From assembly GCF_000423665.1 (NCBI RefSeq), contig NZ_AUIK01000033.1, positions 34,492 to 98,491 on the forward strand: a stretch of 64,000 bases of DNA. The letters are read 5' to 3'. This DNA comes from Solirubrobacter soli DSM 22325. Its GTDB lineage: Bacteria; Actinomycetota; Thermoleophilia; Solirubrobacterales; Solirubrobacteraceae. Positions 21,799 through 30,069 of this stretch are shown piece by piece. The notes under the pieces were generated by a model. The model was not told the DNA's origin and did no database searches. It was given only the letters and a program-made list of their open reading frames with translations. The position numbers and the translations under genes were made by a program. The number at the start of each line of letters is the position of its first letter. Position 1 is the first letter of the stretch.

Positions 21799-22749
21799 GT
21801 GAGTCACGATCACGACCACGGCCACGGGCATTCGCACGGCCACTCGCACGCGCCGGCGGACGCGTCCGCGACCCGGCTGAGGATCGCGCTGGGCCTGCTG
21901 CTCGGCCTGATGGCGGTCGAGGTCGTCTTCGGCATCGTGGCGTCGTCGCTGGCGCTGCTCAGCGACGCGGCGCACATGCTCACCGACGCGGGCGCGCTGG
22001 CGCTGGCGCTGGTCGCGATCCGGCTGTCCGCCCGGCCGGCGAAGGGCGCGCTGACCTACGGCCTCAAGCGCACCGAGATCCTCTCCGCCCAGTTCAACGG
22101 CGCGACGCTGCTCGTGCTCGGGCTGCTGATCGTCGTCGAGGGCGTCCGGCGCCTGGTCCATCCGCCCGAGGTCGAAGGCGCGATCGTGCTGGTGGTCGCG
22201 CTGGTCGGCGTCGTGGTCAACATCGTCGCGACCGTCGTCCTGCACGGCGCCGACCGCACGTCACTGAACGTCGAGGGCGCCTTCCAGCACGTGCTGACCG
22301 ACCTCGTGGCGTTCATCGCCACCGCGATCGCGGGCTTCGTGGTGCTGGTCACGGGCTTCGACCGCGCCGACGGCATCGCGTCGCTGTTCGTGGCGGCGGT
22401 GATGCTGCGCGCGGCCTGGTCGCTGCTGCGCGACTCCGGCCGGATCTTCCTCGAGGCCGCGCCGAAGAACATCGACGTCGGCGCCGTGGGTGACGCGATG
22501 ACGCGGGTGCATGGGGTCCACGAGGTCCACGACCTGCATGTCTGGGAGGTGACGTCGGGCTTCCCGGCGCTGTCCGCCCACGTGCTGGTCGGTACCGAGG
22601 ACGACTGCCACCGGGCGCGGAAGGACCTGGAGGCCGTGCTGCACGATCGTTTCGGGATCGAGCACACGACGCTCCAGGTCGATCACGAGGGAGGCGATCT
22701 CCTGGAGATCGAGCTCCCTACTTTTCGGCCCCCTCCAGCAGTGAGTTGA
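21799..22749 (+). CDS. Cation diffusion facilitator (CzcD-like Zn2+/Cd2+/Co2+ exporter)
   Basis: 316 residues. The His-rich N-terminus (HDHDHGHGHSHGHSH) is followed by six hydrophobic segments. The metal-site Asp/His motifs are LLSDAAHMLTDAGALAL in TM2 and FQHVLTDLVAFIATAIAG in TM5. The C-terminal cytoplasmic domain (from about 215) has VHEVHDLHVWEVTSG. It exports divalent metal in exchange for protons. The start is the GTG at 21799, just before the His-rich tail. The end overlaps the convergent M14 gene by 32 bases. Confidence 0.93.
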   Translation: MSHDHDHGHGHSHGHSHAPADASATRLRIALGLLLGLMAVEVVFGIVASSLALLSDAAHMLTDAGALALALVAIRLSARPAKGALTYGLKRTEILSAQFNGATLLVLGLLIVVEGVRRLVHPPEVEGAIVLVVALVGVVVNIVATVVLHGADRTSLNVEGAFQHVLTDLVAFIATAIAGFVVLVTGFDRADGIASLFVAAVMLRAAWSLLRDSGRIFLEAAPKNIDVGAVGDAMTRVHGVHEVHDLHVWEVTSGFPALSAHVLVGTEDDCHRARKDLEAVLHDRFGIEHTTLQVDHEGGDLLEIELPTFRPPPAVS

Positions 22750-25324
22750 ACAGCAGCTTGTAGGTGCCGTGCGACTCGGCGCGGTGCTGCACGCTGATGC
22801 CGACCATCGCCACGTGCCCGTTGCCGTAGGAGACGTTGGCGACCGCGGTCTTGCCCGCGATGACGTTCTCACCCAGCAGCCAGCCGCTGCGCAGGACGTT
22901 CGACGTCGGATAGGTGACCGGGGTGTCGACGCCGGTCGCGCCCGCGTTGACCGAGAACGCGGGGCTGCCGTCGGAGTACAGGTCGGCGGTGTCCCCCATG
23001 CCCCAGGTCAACGGGTTCTTGTTGTCGACCAGACCCGCGAGGATCGAGCCCGGCGAGTAGTAGTTCGTGCTCGGGACCCCGCTCGTCACGTCGGTGAGCG
23101 GGAAGCCGGAGAACGCGCGGATCGGCAGCTGCGTGGCGTCGTTGATCGCCACGAGCGTGCCGCCGGCCTGGACGAACGCCTTCAGGTTGTCGACGCCCGC
23201 CTGGGTCATGCCGCCCGTGTACTTCGCGGGGAGCGAGCCCGCCCGCACGCCGTTGAGCATGCTGCTGTACGACGCGTCCGGGAGGATGATCGTGTCGTAG
23301 CTGTCCTTGAGGTTGCCGGCGCGCACCTCGGCGTCCTTGAGCTGCTTGTACGGGACCTTGAAGGTGTCGAACACGTAGCGGGTCCAGCCCTCGTCGGAGT
23401 TGCCCGGGTAGCCGTGGTAGAGGCCGACCCGCGGGTTGGCGACCGCGACCGTGCCGGACGGCATGGCCGCCACCGTGGCCACGGTCAGGCCGAGCTGCTT
23501 GGCCTGCGCCTTGATGCGGGTGTCGGCGCCGGCCCGCGGCGTGACGAGGAACGTGCCGGCCGGCCAGGAGCCCTTGTCGGTCGTGACGGGCGCCGTCGTG
23601 CGGGTCACCGTCTCCCCCGCCTTCAGCAGCGCGAGCACGGCGGTGTAGCTGTCGTTGACGCGGGCGTCGAGCGCGTACGCCGCGGCGGGTGCCGTCGCGG
23701 GCACGGTGAACGCCGGGACCGGCGCGCTGTCGACCGGCTTGGTGTTGGCGATGAACGACTGCGTGACCTTGTCGACCTTGACGCCCATCTGGAACGGCAG
23801 CGTCCAGCCCGCCATGTCGTACGGGCGCTCGGGCGTGCCGTCCGGGTTGCGCCGGTCCGGGTAGGTCTGCGGGTTCATCAGGTCGACGACGTCGGCGCGG
23901 AACGGCTGCGCCTCGCGGACGATGAAGCTGTTCGCGGGGTAGGTCTTGTCGCCCACCTTGAACGCCGACTGGGCCTGCTCGACCTCGAGGTCGGCCTGGC
24001 GCAGGACGTTGACCATCTTGGTCGCGGTCTGGAAGTCCGGCTGGTCGGACGGGATCACGTACGCGGTGTCGCCGCCGGCGTCGATCGCCTGCTTGCCCAT
24101 CCGGTACTGCCCGTAGAGCCAGTTCTCGCGGCCGACGTCGGCCGTGTGCAGGAGCTCCCAGCCGGTCGACTCGATGTACGAGCAGCTGTCGGACAGGTGC
24201 CACATGCCGCCCTTGTACGGGCTCGGGTAGAACGCGGACGGCTCCGACGTCGAGACCTCCTGGTACGGGAAGGTCTTCGGGAACTTCGTCGGGTCCTCGT
24301 AGACCGGCGTCGCCGAGGCGTGCGAGGTCTCCGAGAGGATGCCGATCTGGTTGTGGAACGCGGGCGCGGAGCGCAGGCCGCCGTTCCACCACTGGTCGTA
24401 CTGCTGGCGAGACACGGCGCCGACCTTGCCCTCGCGGTCCAGGCGCTGGGTCATCGCGTCGCCGAGGAAGTTGATCCCGCGCGTGACCTCAGGCGGGATG
24501 TTCGGGTTCATCGGGTCCTTGAAGGGCGGCAGGAAGATGCGCGCCGGGTACGCCGCGGTCTGGTGCGTGTTGTAGACCAGTTGCGGATACCAGCTGTGCC
24601 ACAGCACGTTGCCGAGGTTGCGCGTCTCGGGCAGGTTGAACATGAACCAGTCGCGGTTGTCGTCGTGCCCGGAGTACTTCTGGTAGAGCTCGGGATAGGT
24701 CGAGTCCTGGAACTGCGTCCCGACGTTCTGCATGTACCAGTCCGGGATGTGCTCGCCGCCGTCCGGGTTGATGTTCGGGATGAACAGCGTGATGACGTTC
24801 TTGAGGATCGACTTCGTCTCGGGCGTGTTGGACGTCAGCAGGTCGTAGGCGAACTGCGGCGCTGTCTGCGGCGGGCCGACCTCGGTCGAGTGGATGCCGA
24901 AGTCCACCCACGCGATCGCCTTGCCCTGCTTGGCGAGGTCGTGCGCCTGGTCGTCCGTGAGGTCGCGGGCGTGCGCGAGCCGCTGCGCGATGTCCTGGTA
25001 CTTCGCGAGGTTGCCCGGTGCCAGGTTCTCCGGCGCGGAGATGATCCCCATCACCTGGTCGCGGCCTTCGGACGTCTGCCCGAGGCTCACCACCTGCATC
25101 CGGTCGCTCGCGTTGTCGAGCTGATGGAAGTAGTTGCTGATCTGCGTGTAGTTGGCCAGCTTGTAGTCCTGGCACGGGGTGAACCCGAACGCCGACTCCG
25201 GCGTCGGGATCCTGGGCGCCGCGTTGCTCGCCACCGTCGTGTCCGCCTGCAGCGACACGGCGACCGCGGCGGCCGCGGCAGCGACCACCGGAGCGGCCAG
25301 CGCCGCTCTGAACCTTGACCTCAT
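22718..25324 (-). CDS. Secreted M14 family zinc carboxypeptidase-like protein
   Basis: 868 residues with a signal peptide (about 1-33). The M14 catalytic domain (about 50-350) has the HxxE zinc pair in FGIHSTEVGPP (H145, E148), a third His in YNTHQTAAYPAR (H254), and NINPDGGEH. The C-terminal third (about 620-760) resembles a glutamine-amidotransferase/DJ-1-like Rossmann domain (YDTIILPDASYSSML; VQAGGTLVAINDA). Such large M14 proteins are usually annotated as secreted peptidases of unknown substrate. It is convergent with the CDF gene and divergent from the TAXI lipoprotein gene. Confidence 0.85.
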   Translation of the reverse strand: MRSRFRAALAAPVVAAAAAAVAVSLQADTTVASNAAPRIPTPESAFGFTPCQDYKLANYTQISNYFHQLDNASDRMQVVSLGQTSEGRDQVMGIISAPENLAPGNLAKYQDIAQRLAHARDLTDDQAHDLAKQGKAIAWVDFGIHSTEVGPPQTAPQFAYDLLTSNTPETKSILKNVITLFIPNINPDGGEHIPDWYMQNVGTQFQDSTYPELYQKYSGHDDNRDWFMFNLPETRNLGNVLWHSWYPQLVYNTHQTAAYPARIFLPPFKDPMNPNIPPEVTRGINFLGDAMTQRLDREGKVGAVSRQQYDQWWNGGLRSAPAFHNQIGILSETSHASATPVYEDPTKFPKTFPYQEVSTSEPSAFYPSPYKGGMWHLSDSCSYIESTGWELLHTADVGRENWLYGQYRMGKQAIDAGGDTAYVIPSDQPDFQTATKMVNVLRQADLEVEQAQSAFKVGDKTYPANSFIVREAQPFRADVVDLMNPQTYPDRRNPDGTPERPYDMAGWTLPFQMGVKVDKVTQSFIANTKPVDSAPVPAFTVPATAPAAAYALDARVNDSYTAVLALLKAGETVTRTTAPVTTDKGSWPAGTFLVTPRAGADTRIKAQAKQLGLTVATVAAMPSGTVAVANPRVGLYHGYPGNSDEGWTRYVFDTFKVPYKQLKDAEVRAGNLKDSYDTIILPDASYSSMLNGVRAGSLPAKYTGGMTQAGVDNLKAFVQAGGTLVAINDATQLPIRAFSGFPLTDVTSGVPSTNYYSPGSILAGLVDNKNPLTWGMGDTADLYSDGSPAFSVNAGATGVDTPVTYPTSNVLRSGWLLGENVIAGKTAVANVSYGNGHVAMVGISVQHRAESHGTYKLLFNSLLEGAEK

Positions 25325-25426
25325 TGCCCCACCTCAGGTCGTTGGAAGAACCGGCGGCGACATTACGCCCGGGGTTTGGCGCGGCCGAGCCGATTTGAGG
25401 AAGATTTGACGTTGCGGTCCGGTTAG

Positions 25427-26335
25427 ATGGGGCGCGCGATGCGGGTCGTGCTGATGGCGGTCGTGGTGCTCGTCCTGGGCGGGTGTGTGGGTGAGGGCGC
25501 GGGGGCGCCTCGCGGCCACGTGGTGATCGCGGCCGGCGGGACCCAGGGCGTCTACTACGCGTACGCCCACGCGCTGGCTTCGCAGCTGCAGCGCCGGGAC
25601 CCGGACCTGCGTGTCGACGTGGTCGCGACCAGCGGGTCGATGGAGAACCTGCAGCGGCTCGGCGACGGCGACGCCACGTTCGCGTTCACCGCGGCCGACG
25701 CCGCCGCGGAGGCGGTCTCCGGCGGGCCGCCGTTCGGGCGCAGGGTGCCGATCGCCGCGCTCGCGCGGCTGTACGACGACTACCTGCACCTGGTCGCGCC
25801 GGCGGCGGGCGTGCGGCGGCTGTCGCAGCTCGCGGGGAAGCGGGTGTCGATCGGGCCGCCGGGCTCAGGGACGCGGTTGATCGCCTCGCGGTTGCGGCTG
25901 CCGCGGCTGCACGCGGTCGGGCTGGGGTTGGACGAGTCCGCGGCGGCGCTGCGGGCGGGCCGGATCGACGCGTTCTTCTGGTCGGGCGGGCTGCCGACGC
26001 CGGGCGTCGACGAGCTCGCGCGGCAGATGCCGCTGCGGCTGCTCGACCTCCCCGCGCCCGCGGACCCGGACTACCGGGCGGCGGCGATCCCGAGTGGGAC
26101 CTACGGGCTGGGTCGCCAGGTGTCGACGCTCGCGGTGCCGAACCTGCTGGTCGCCCGCCGCGACGCCGACCCGGCGCTGGTGCGGCTCGTCACGGCGACG
26201 CTATTCGAGCGCCGCACGGCGATCGCCCGCGCCGTCCTCGCCGCCGCCGCCCTCGACCGCCGCGCCGCGATCGAGACCGCCCCCGTGCCGCTGCACGCGG
26301 CCGCGCTCGACTGGTTTCGCGCCACCAAACCGTAG
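25427..26335 (+). CDS. TAXI-type solute-binding lipoprotein
   Basis: 302 residues. A lipoprotein signal (VLVLGGC at the cleavage site) precedes a periplasmic-binding fold of the TRAP-associated extracytoplasmic immunogenic (TAXI) type: IAAGGTQGVYYAYAHALASQ, VVATSGSMENLQRLGDG, and RVSIGPPGSGTRLIASRL. The usual TRAP membrane subunits are not next to it. Instead a two-component system converges on it, as is seen for several TAXI proteins that act as sensors' partners. ATG at 25427 or 25439 are both possible; the later one gives a more compact signal. The last 135 bases overlap the sensor kinase gene on the other strand. Confidence 0.85.
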   Translation: MGRAMRVVLMAVVVLVLGGCVGEGAGAPRGHVVIAAGGTQGVYYAYAHALASQLQRRDPDLRVDVVATSGSMENLQRLGDGDATFAFTAADAAAEAVSGGPPFGRRVPIAALARLYDDYLHLVAPAAGVRRLSQLAGKRVSIGPPGSGTRLIASRLRLPRLHAVGLGLDESAAALRAGRIDAFFWSGGLPTPGVDELARQMPLRLLDLPAPADPDYRAAAIPSGTYGLGRQVSTLAVPNLLVARRDADPALVRLVTATLFERRTAIARAVLAAAALDRRAAIETAPVPLHAAALDWFRATKP

Positions 26336-27661
26336 GTGCGCCTCGAGGCCCCGCGGGCGCCGGGCTCGCAGCTCGAGGCTGCCGCCGCCCTGCTCGAGCA
26401 GCGCGCGGGCGATCGCCAGGCCGAGGCCCGAGCCGTCGACGTTCTGATGCCGGCGGGCGCGCCAGAAGCGATCGCCGGCGCGGCGCAGCTCGTCGGCGCG
26501 CATGCCGGGTCCTTCGTCGCGGACGGTGAGCGCGCCGTCGGCGACGTGGATGGCGACGACCGAGTCGCGCGGGGCGAACTTGATCGCGTTGTCGAGCACG
26601 ACGTCGAGCGCGCTGGCGACCGCGACGGGATCGGCGAGGATCGCCGCGGTCGTTTCGCCGGTGCGCTGGAGCGTCATGTGTTTGGCCTCGGCCGCGGTGG
26701 TCCAGGCGTCGATGCGTTCGTCGGCGAGGGCGGTCAGGTCGACGGGCTCGGGGCGGGCATGGGTCTCGTCGGCGTTGGCGAGCTCGAGCAGCCGTTCGAG
26801 GATGCCGGCGAGGTGGCGTCCCTCCTTCGCCGCCGCGTCCACGACGGGATCCTCGGGCGCGCCGATCGCCAGCGTGTCGAGGCGCAGCAGCAGCGCGCTG
26901 AGCGGGTTGCGGAGCTGATGCGAGGCGTCGGCGAGGAAGTTGCGTTGGCGCTGGACGATCTTCTCGACGTTCGCGGCCATCGCGTTGAAGGAGCCGGTGA
27001 GGTGGCGCAACTCGGGCGGGCCTGAGCCGTCGAGCGCGCGCGCCGCCATCCGGCCCGTGGCGATCGCGTGCGCGGTGTGGTCGAGGTCGTGGACGGGGCG
27101 CAGGATCCAGCGGGTCAGGCGGGAGGCGAGCAGGGCGCAGCCGATCAGCGCGATCAACTCGCCTCCCACGACGATCAGCCAGTCGCGGGCGACGTTGCGT
27201 CTGAGCCGCTGGGTGGGTGAGAGTGTGACGACGGCGCCGGTGACGTCGCCGCCGGTGATCACCGGCTGGGCGACGACGAGCGGCGCGCCGCTCCACGGCC
27301 AGACCGCGCGTGGCGGCTCGCCGTGGTGGCCGGTCAGCGCGATGCCGGCGAGCCTCCTGACGGGCGCGGTGGCGGTTCTCGTCGTCAGCCCCGGCCGTGA
27401 CGCCGCGCGGATGCGGCCGTTGTGATCGAGGACGGCGACCGCGATGCCGTAGACCTCGTCGTAGCGGGCGAGGCGCTCGGACAGGACCTGGCGGTCGCCC
27501 TGCTGCTGGGCGACCTGGACGAAGCGGTTGGCGTCGTTGAGCCGGTCGAGGAAGACGCGCTGCGTGCGGACGGAGGCGAGGTCCATGCCGAGCGGGACGC
27601 CGAGCGCGAGCAGCACGACCGCCAGCAGGCCGCCGACGAGTCCGAGCAGGCGGGTGCGCAT
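26201..27661 (-). CDS. Sensor histidine kinase (two-component system)
   Basis: 486 residues. TM1 is about 5-28, an extracytoplasmic sensor loop runs about 30-155, TM2 is about 160-182 and a HAMP-like region is about 183-235. The phospho-acceptor is H248 in ADASHQLRNPLS, followed by the ATPase domain: DVVLDNAIKFAP (N box), VRDEGPGM (G1) and GSGLGLAIARALL (G2). The catalytic core ends near residue 450, and a 36-residue Gly/Arg-rich tail is encoded opposite the end of the TAXI gene. It starts 4 bases after the response regulator stop. The TAXI lipoprotein may present its ligand to this sensor, which is inference from position. Confidence 0.92.
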   Translation of the reverse strand: MRTRLLGLVGGLLAVVLLALGVPLGMDLASVRTQRVFLDRLNDANRFVQVAQQQGDRQVLSERLARYDEVYGIAVAVLDHNGRIRAASRPGLTTRTATAPVRRLAGIALTGHHGEPPRAVWPWSGAPLVVAQPVITGGDVTGAVVTLSPTQRLRRNVARDWLIVVGGELIALIGCALLASRLTRWILRPVHDLDHTAHAIATGRMAARALDGSGPPELRHLTGSFNAMAANVEKIVQRQRNFLADASHQLRNPLSALLLRLDTLAIGAPEDPVVDAAAKEGRHLAGILERLLELANADETHARPEPVDLTALADERIDAWTTAAEAKHMTLQRTGETTAAILADPVAVASALDVVLDNAIKFAPRDSVVAIHVADGALTVRDEGPGMRADELRRAGDRFWRARRHQNVDGSGLGLAIARALLEQGGGSLELRARRPRGLEAHLRFGGAKPVERGRVQRHGGGLDRGAAVEGGGGEDGAGDRRAALE

Positions 27662-27665
27662 CCTC

Positions 27666-28352
27666 TCACTCCGTGCCGAGCCGGTACCCGACGCCGCGGA
27701 CGGTCTCGATCAGGCTCTTGACGCCGGTCTTGGAGCGCACGGCGGCGACGTGCACGTCGAGCGTGTGGGCGTCGAACTCGTGGGCGGAGCGCCAGATGCG
27801 GCTGAGCAGCCGTTCTCTTCTCACCACCAGGCCGGGGTGCTCGGCGAGGACCTCGAGCAACGCGAGCTCCTTGCGGGTGAGCGCGACCGGGCGGCCGGCG
27901 ACGGTCACCTCGCGGCGGCCGAGATCGATGCGCACGCCGCCGACGACGACCACGCGATCCTCGTCGGCCTTGGGCGGCGGTGGCTGCGCCGTCGCCACCC
28001 GCCGGTGCACCGCCAGCATCCGCGCGATCAGCTCGCGCGCGTCGTAGGGCTTGACGAGGTAGTCGTCGGCGCCGAGGTGCAGGCCGTGGACGCGCCAGCG
28101 CAGCTCCGAGCGGGCGGTCGTCATCACGATCGGCACGTCGCGGTTGGCCCGGATGCGAGCGCACAGGTCGAACCCGTCGCCGTCGGGCAGCATCAGGTCG
28201 AGCAGCACGAGATCCACAGCGTCATCCAGCTGCGCCAGCGCCTGCGTCACGCCCGCCGCGCGCGCAATCGCGAATCCATGCCGACCGAGCAGATCGCACA
28301 GAGCCCCCGCCACTCGGTCGTCGTCTTCGACGACCAGCACCCTCACCGTCAC
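27666..28352 (-). CDS. OmpR/PhoB-family response regulator
   Basis: 228 residues. Receiver domain with acidic pocket EDDD (9-12), phospho-acceptor D52 (LVLLDLMLPDGDG) and the Lys in DDYLVKPYDARE. The C-terminal winged helix has LTRKELALLEVLAEHPG and HTLDVHVAAVRSKTG. It is the partner of the sensor kinase immediately downstream. The start is GTG at 28352, just before the first beta strand VRVLVVED. It is divergent from the SIMPL gene, and a CCTGA-loop repeat lies in the intergenic space. Confidence 0.94.
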   Translation of the reverse strand: MTVRVLVVEDDDRVAGALCDLLGRHGFAIARAAGVTQALAQLDDAVDLVLLDLMLPDGDGFDLCARIRANRDVPIVMTTARSELRWRVHGLHLGADDYLVKPYDARELIARMLAVHRRVATAQPPPPKADEDRVVVVGGVRIDLGRREVTVAGRPVALTRKELALLEVLAEHPGLVVRRERLLSRIWRSAHEFDAHTLDVHVAAVRSKTGVKSLIETVRGVGYRLGTE

Positions 28353-28393
28353 GAACCGTACCACCGACCCGGACCGACCGGTCCGCTGCCACA

Positions 28394-28414
28394 TAAAGGT
28401 GCCTGACCCCTTTA
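28394..28414. repeat. Palindromic intergenic repeat, copy C
   Basis: Arms TAAAGGTG (28394-28401) and CCCCTTTA (28407-28414) around the loop CCTGA, with one mismatch in the stem. Unlike copies A, B and E it lies between divergent genes (response regulator and SIMPL protein), directly upstream of a start codon. This argues against a purely terminator function for the family. Confidence 0.72.
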
Positions 28415-28426
28415 GGTTTGCCGACC

Positions 28427-29134
28427 ATGCGCCTCTTTCTGGTCGGTCTCGCCGCCTTCGTCCTGCTCGCCGCGCCCGCCGCGGCCCAGACGCAGCCGGT
28501 CGACACCACTCCCACCATCACCGCCGACGGCGTGGGCAGCGCGACGCTGACGCCGGACGTCGCCGACTTCGCCGCGGGCGTGTCGCGTGCCGCCCCGACC
28601 TCCCGCGGCGCCCGCGACGCGGCCAACCGCCGGATGGCCGCCGTGCTGAGGGCGGTCAAGGCGGGCGGTGTGGCCGAGGCCGACATCCGCACCGTCGGAC
28701 TGACGATCCAGCGCCAGCGGGTGGGCAAGCGCAAGCGCGTCCGCTACCGCGCCGAGCAGACCATCCTCATCCACGTCCGCACCGTCTCGACGCTGGCCTC
28801 GCTGATCGACGCGGTCGCCGACGCCGGCGCCGACCAGATCTCCGACCCGGACTTCGGCTTCGCCGACCCGTCCAACGGCCGAACCCTGGCCACCCGCGCG
28901 GCCCTCGCCGACGCCCGCCGCCGCGCCGACGACGCCGCCGCGGTCGCCGGCCTGCGCATCACCGGCGTGCGCTCGGTCAACCTCGACCCGGACTCCGACG
29001 GCGGCTGCTGCAGCGACTCCGGCGCGTCGACCGGCGCAGGCGCGGAGAAGAGCCCGTCGACCCAGGTCCTCCCCGGCACCCAGGACTTCACCGAACGCGT
29101 CCGCGTCGTCTACACCGCGGCCCCCACAACCTAA
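28427..29134 (+). CDS. SIMPL domain (DUF541) exported protein
   Basis: 235 residues with a signal peptide (about 1-21, ending APAAAQ). The SIMPL pattern is clear: PTITADGVGSATLTPDVADF, many ANRRMAAVLRAVKAGGVAEA-type helices, ADIRTVGLTIQRQR, and the repeat ISDPDFGFADPSNGRTLATR. A Cys pair GGCCSDSG and a Ser/Gly stretch interrupt the last beta region. The exact role of SIMPL proteins is unclear. The gene is flanked on both sides by members of the CCTGA palindrome family. Confidence 0.85.
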   Translation: MRLFLVGLAAFVLLAAPAAAQTQPVDTTPTITADGVGSATLTPDVADFAAGVSRAAPTSRGARDAANRRMAAVLRAVKAGGVAEADIRTVGLTIQRQRVGKRKRVRYRAEQTILIHVRTVSTLASLIDAVADAGADQISDPDFGFADPSNGRTLATRAALADARRRADDAAAVAGLRITGVRSVNLDPDSDGGCCSDSGASTGAGAEKSPSTQVLPGTQDFTERVRVVYTAAPTT

Positions 29135-29142
29135 ACCCCACC

Positions 29143-29240
29143 TAAATTACCTGACCCTTTATCGTGGCCTTAGGTCCACAATCGGCGCTGCGCCGCGGTG
29201 CGAACCTAAAGGCCACCTAAGGTGCCAGGCACGTTAGGTG
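29143..29240. repeat. Palindromic repeat cluster, copies D1/D2, with a long imperfect hairpin
   Basis: In the gap between convergent genes are several related pieces. A half copy at 29150-29161 reads CCTGACCCTTTA. A long hairpin has arms GTGGCCTTAGGT (29165-29176) and ACCTAAAGGCCAC (29204-29216), with one bulged A. A second dyad at about 29216-29238 is built on GGTGCCAGGCAC. All share the ACCTAA/CCTGA-type words with copies A-C. The structure could end transcription from both sides. Confidence 0.6.
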
Positions 29241-30013
29241 CGGTTTAGGAAGAGGAGGGCGGTCGAGACCGGGCGGCCGCCCGCCTCGGGGCGTTCCCAG
29301 GTGGCGCGGGGGTGGTTGCGCAGGCGGCCGCCGCTGACGAGTGAGGTGGAGCCGCCGCCGTCGAGGTTCATGCCCGAGGTGCAGCCGAGCGCGACGAGGA
29401 GCTCCGCCAGCTCCTCCAGCGTCAGGCCCGCGTCGAAGCGGGAGCGGCCGTCGCAGGCGACGGCGAACAGCTGGTCGTCGGAGAGGCCGAGCGCGGCGCG
29501 CGGGTGGCGGCCGGCGGTGATGTCGGAGTCGAACTGGGACTCGCCCGCGCTGAAGCCCTCGGCGTCGACGGCGCGGGAGAAGGCGACGCGGCCGTCGCGG
29601 ACGAGCAGCGGCCCCGCCTGCAGCAGGTCGCCCGCGGGGGCGGGGTCGAGCTCGCAGCGCGGCGCGATCGACGCGACGCCGCCGCGGACGTGGACGCAGG
29701 CGCGGATGCCGCCCCACGGGGCGTCGAAGGGCACGAACGGGCGGGCGACGCCGCGCGTGCGGACCTCCCCCAGCGGCAGGCCGAGCGGGCGGGTGAAGAA
29801 GCCGCCGACGAGCGCGTCGTCGACGCCGTGCTCGCCACACCACGCCTCGAGCTTCGCCTGCCCGCGCAGGACGGCGACCTGGAGCTCGGTGCTCGCCGCG
29901 TCGTAGCGCGCGACGTGGACCATCGTGTGAGCACCGTCGGCCAGCTCGATCCGGGCGCTGCGAACGCGGTCGGACGAGGGCCGGCGGAGTGGCTCGACTG
30001 AGGCGAACGCCAT
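29234..30013 (-). CDS. Phosphodiester glycosidase (NAGPA) domain protein
   Basis: 259 residues. The second half carries the features of the phosphodiester glycosidase family (NAGPA/uncovering-enzyme type): GGIRACVHVRGG, RAALGLSDDQLFAVACDGRS, GLTLEELAELLVALGC and MNLDGGGSTSLV. The family removes N-acetylglucosamine-1-phosphate-type caps; bacterial substrates are largely unknown. No signal peptide is seen, which is unusual for a family often exported. It ends inside a repeat cluster and is downstream of, and separated by 56 bases from, the Ig-like protein gene on the same strand. Confidence 0.82.
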   Translation of the reverse strand: MAFASVEPLRRPSSDRVRSARIELADGAHTMVHVARYDAASTELQVAVLRGQAKLEAWCGEHGVDDALVGGFFTRPLGLPLGEVRTRGVARPFVPFDAPWGGIRACVHVRGGVASIAPRCELDPAPAGDLLQAGPLLVRDGRVAFSRAVDAEGFSAGESQFDSDITAGRHPRAALGLSDDQLFAVACDGRSRFDAGLTLEELAELLVALGCTSGMNLDGGGSTSLVSGGRLRNHPRATWERPEAGGRPVSTALLFLNRT

Positions 30014-30069
30014 GAAGTCCAGAATCGTCCGCGCTGCGCGCCCGGATGTGAACAGCCCGTTGGGCTAGT

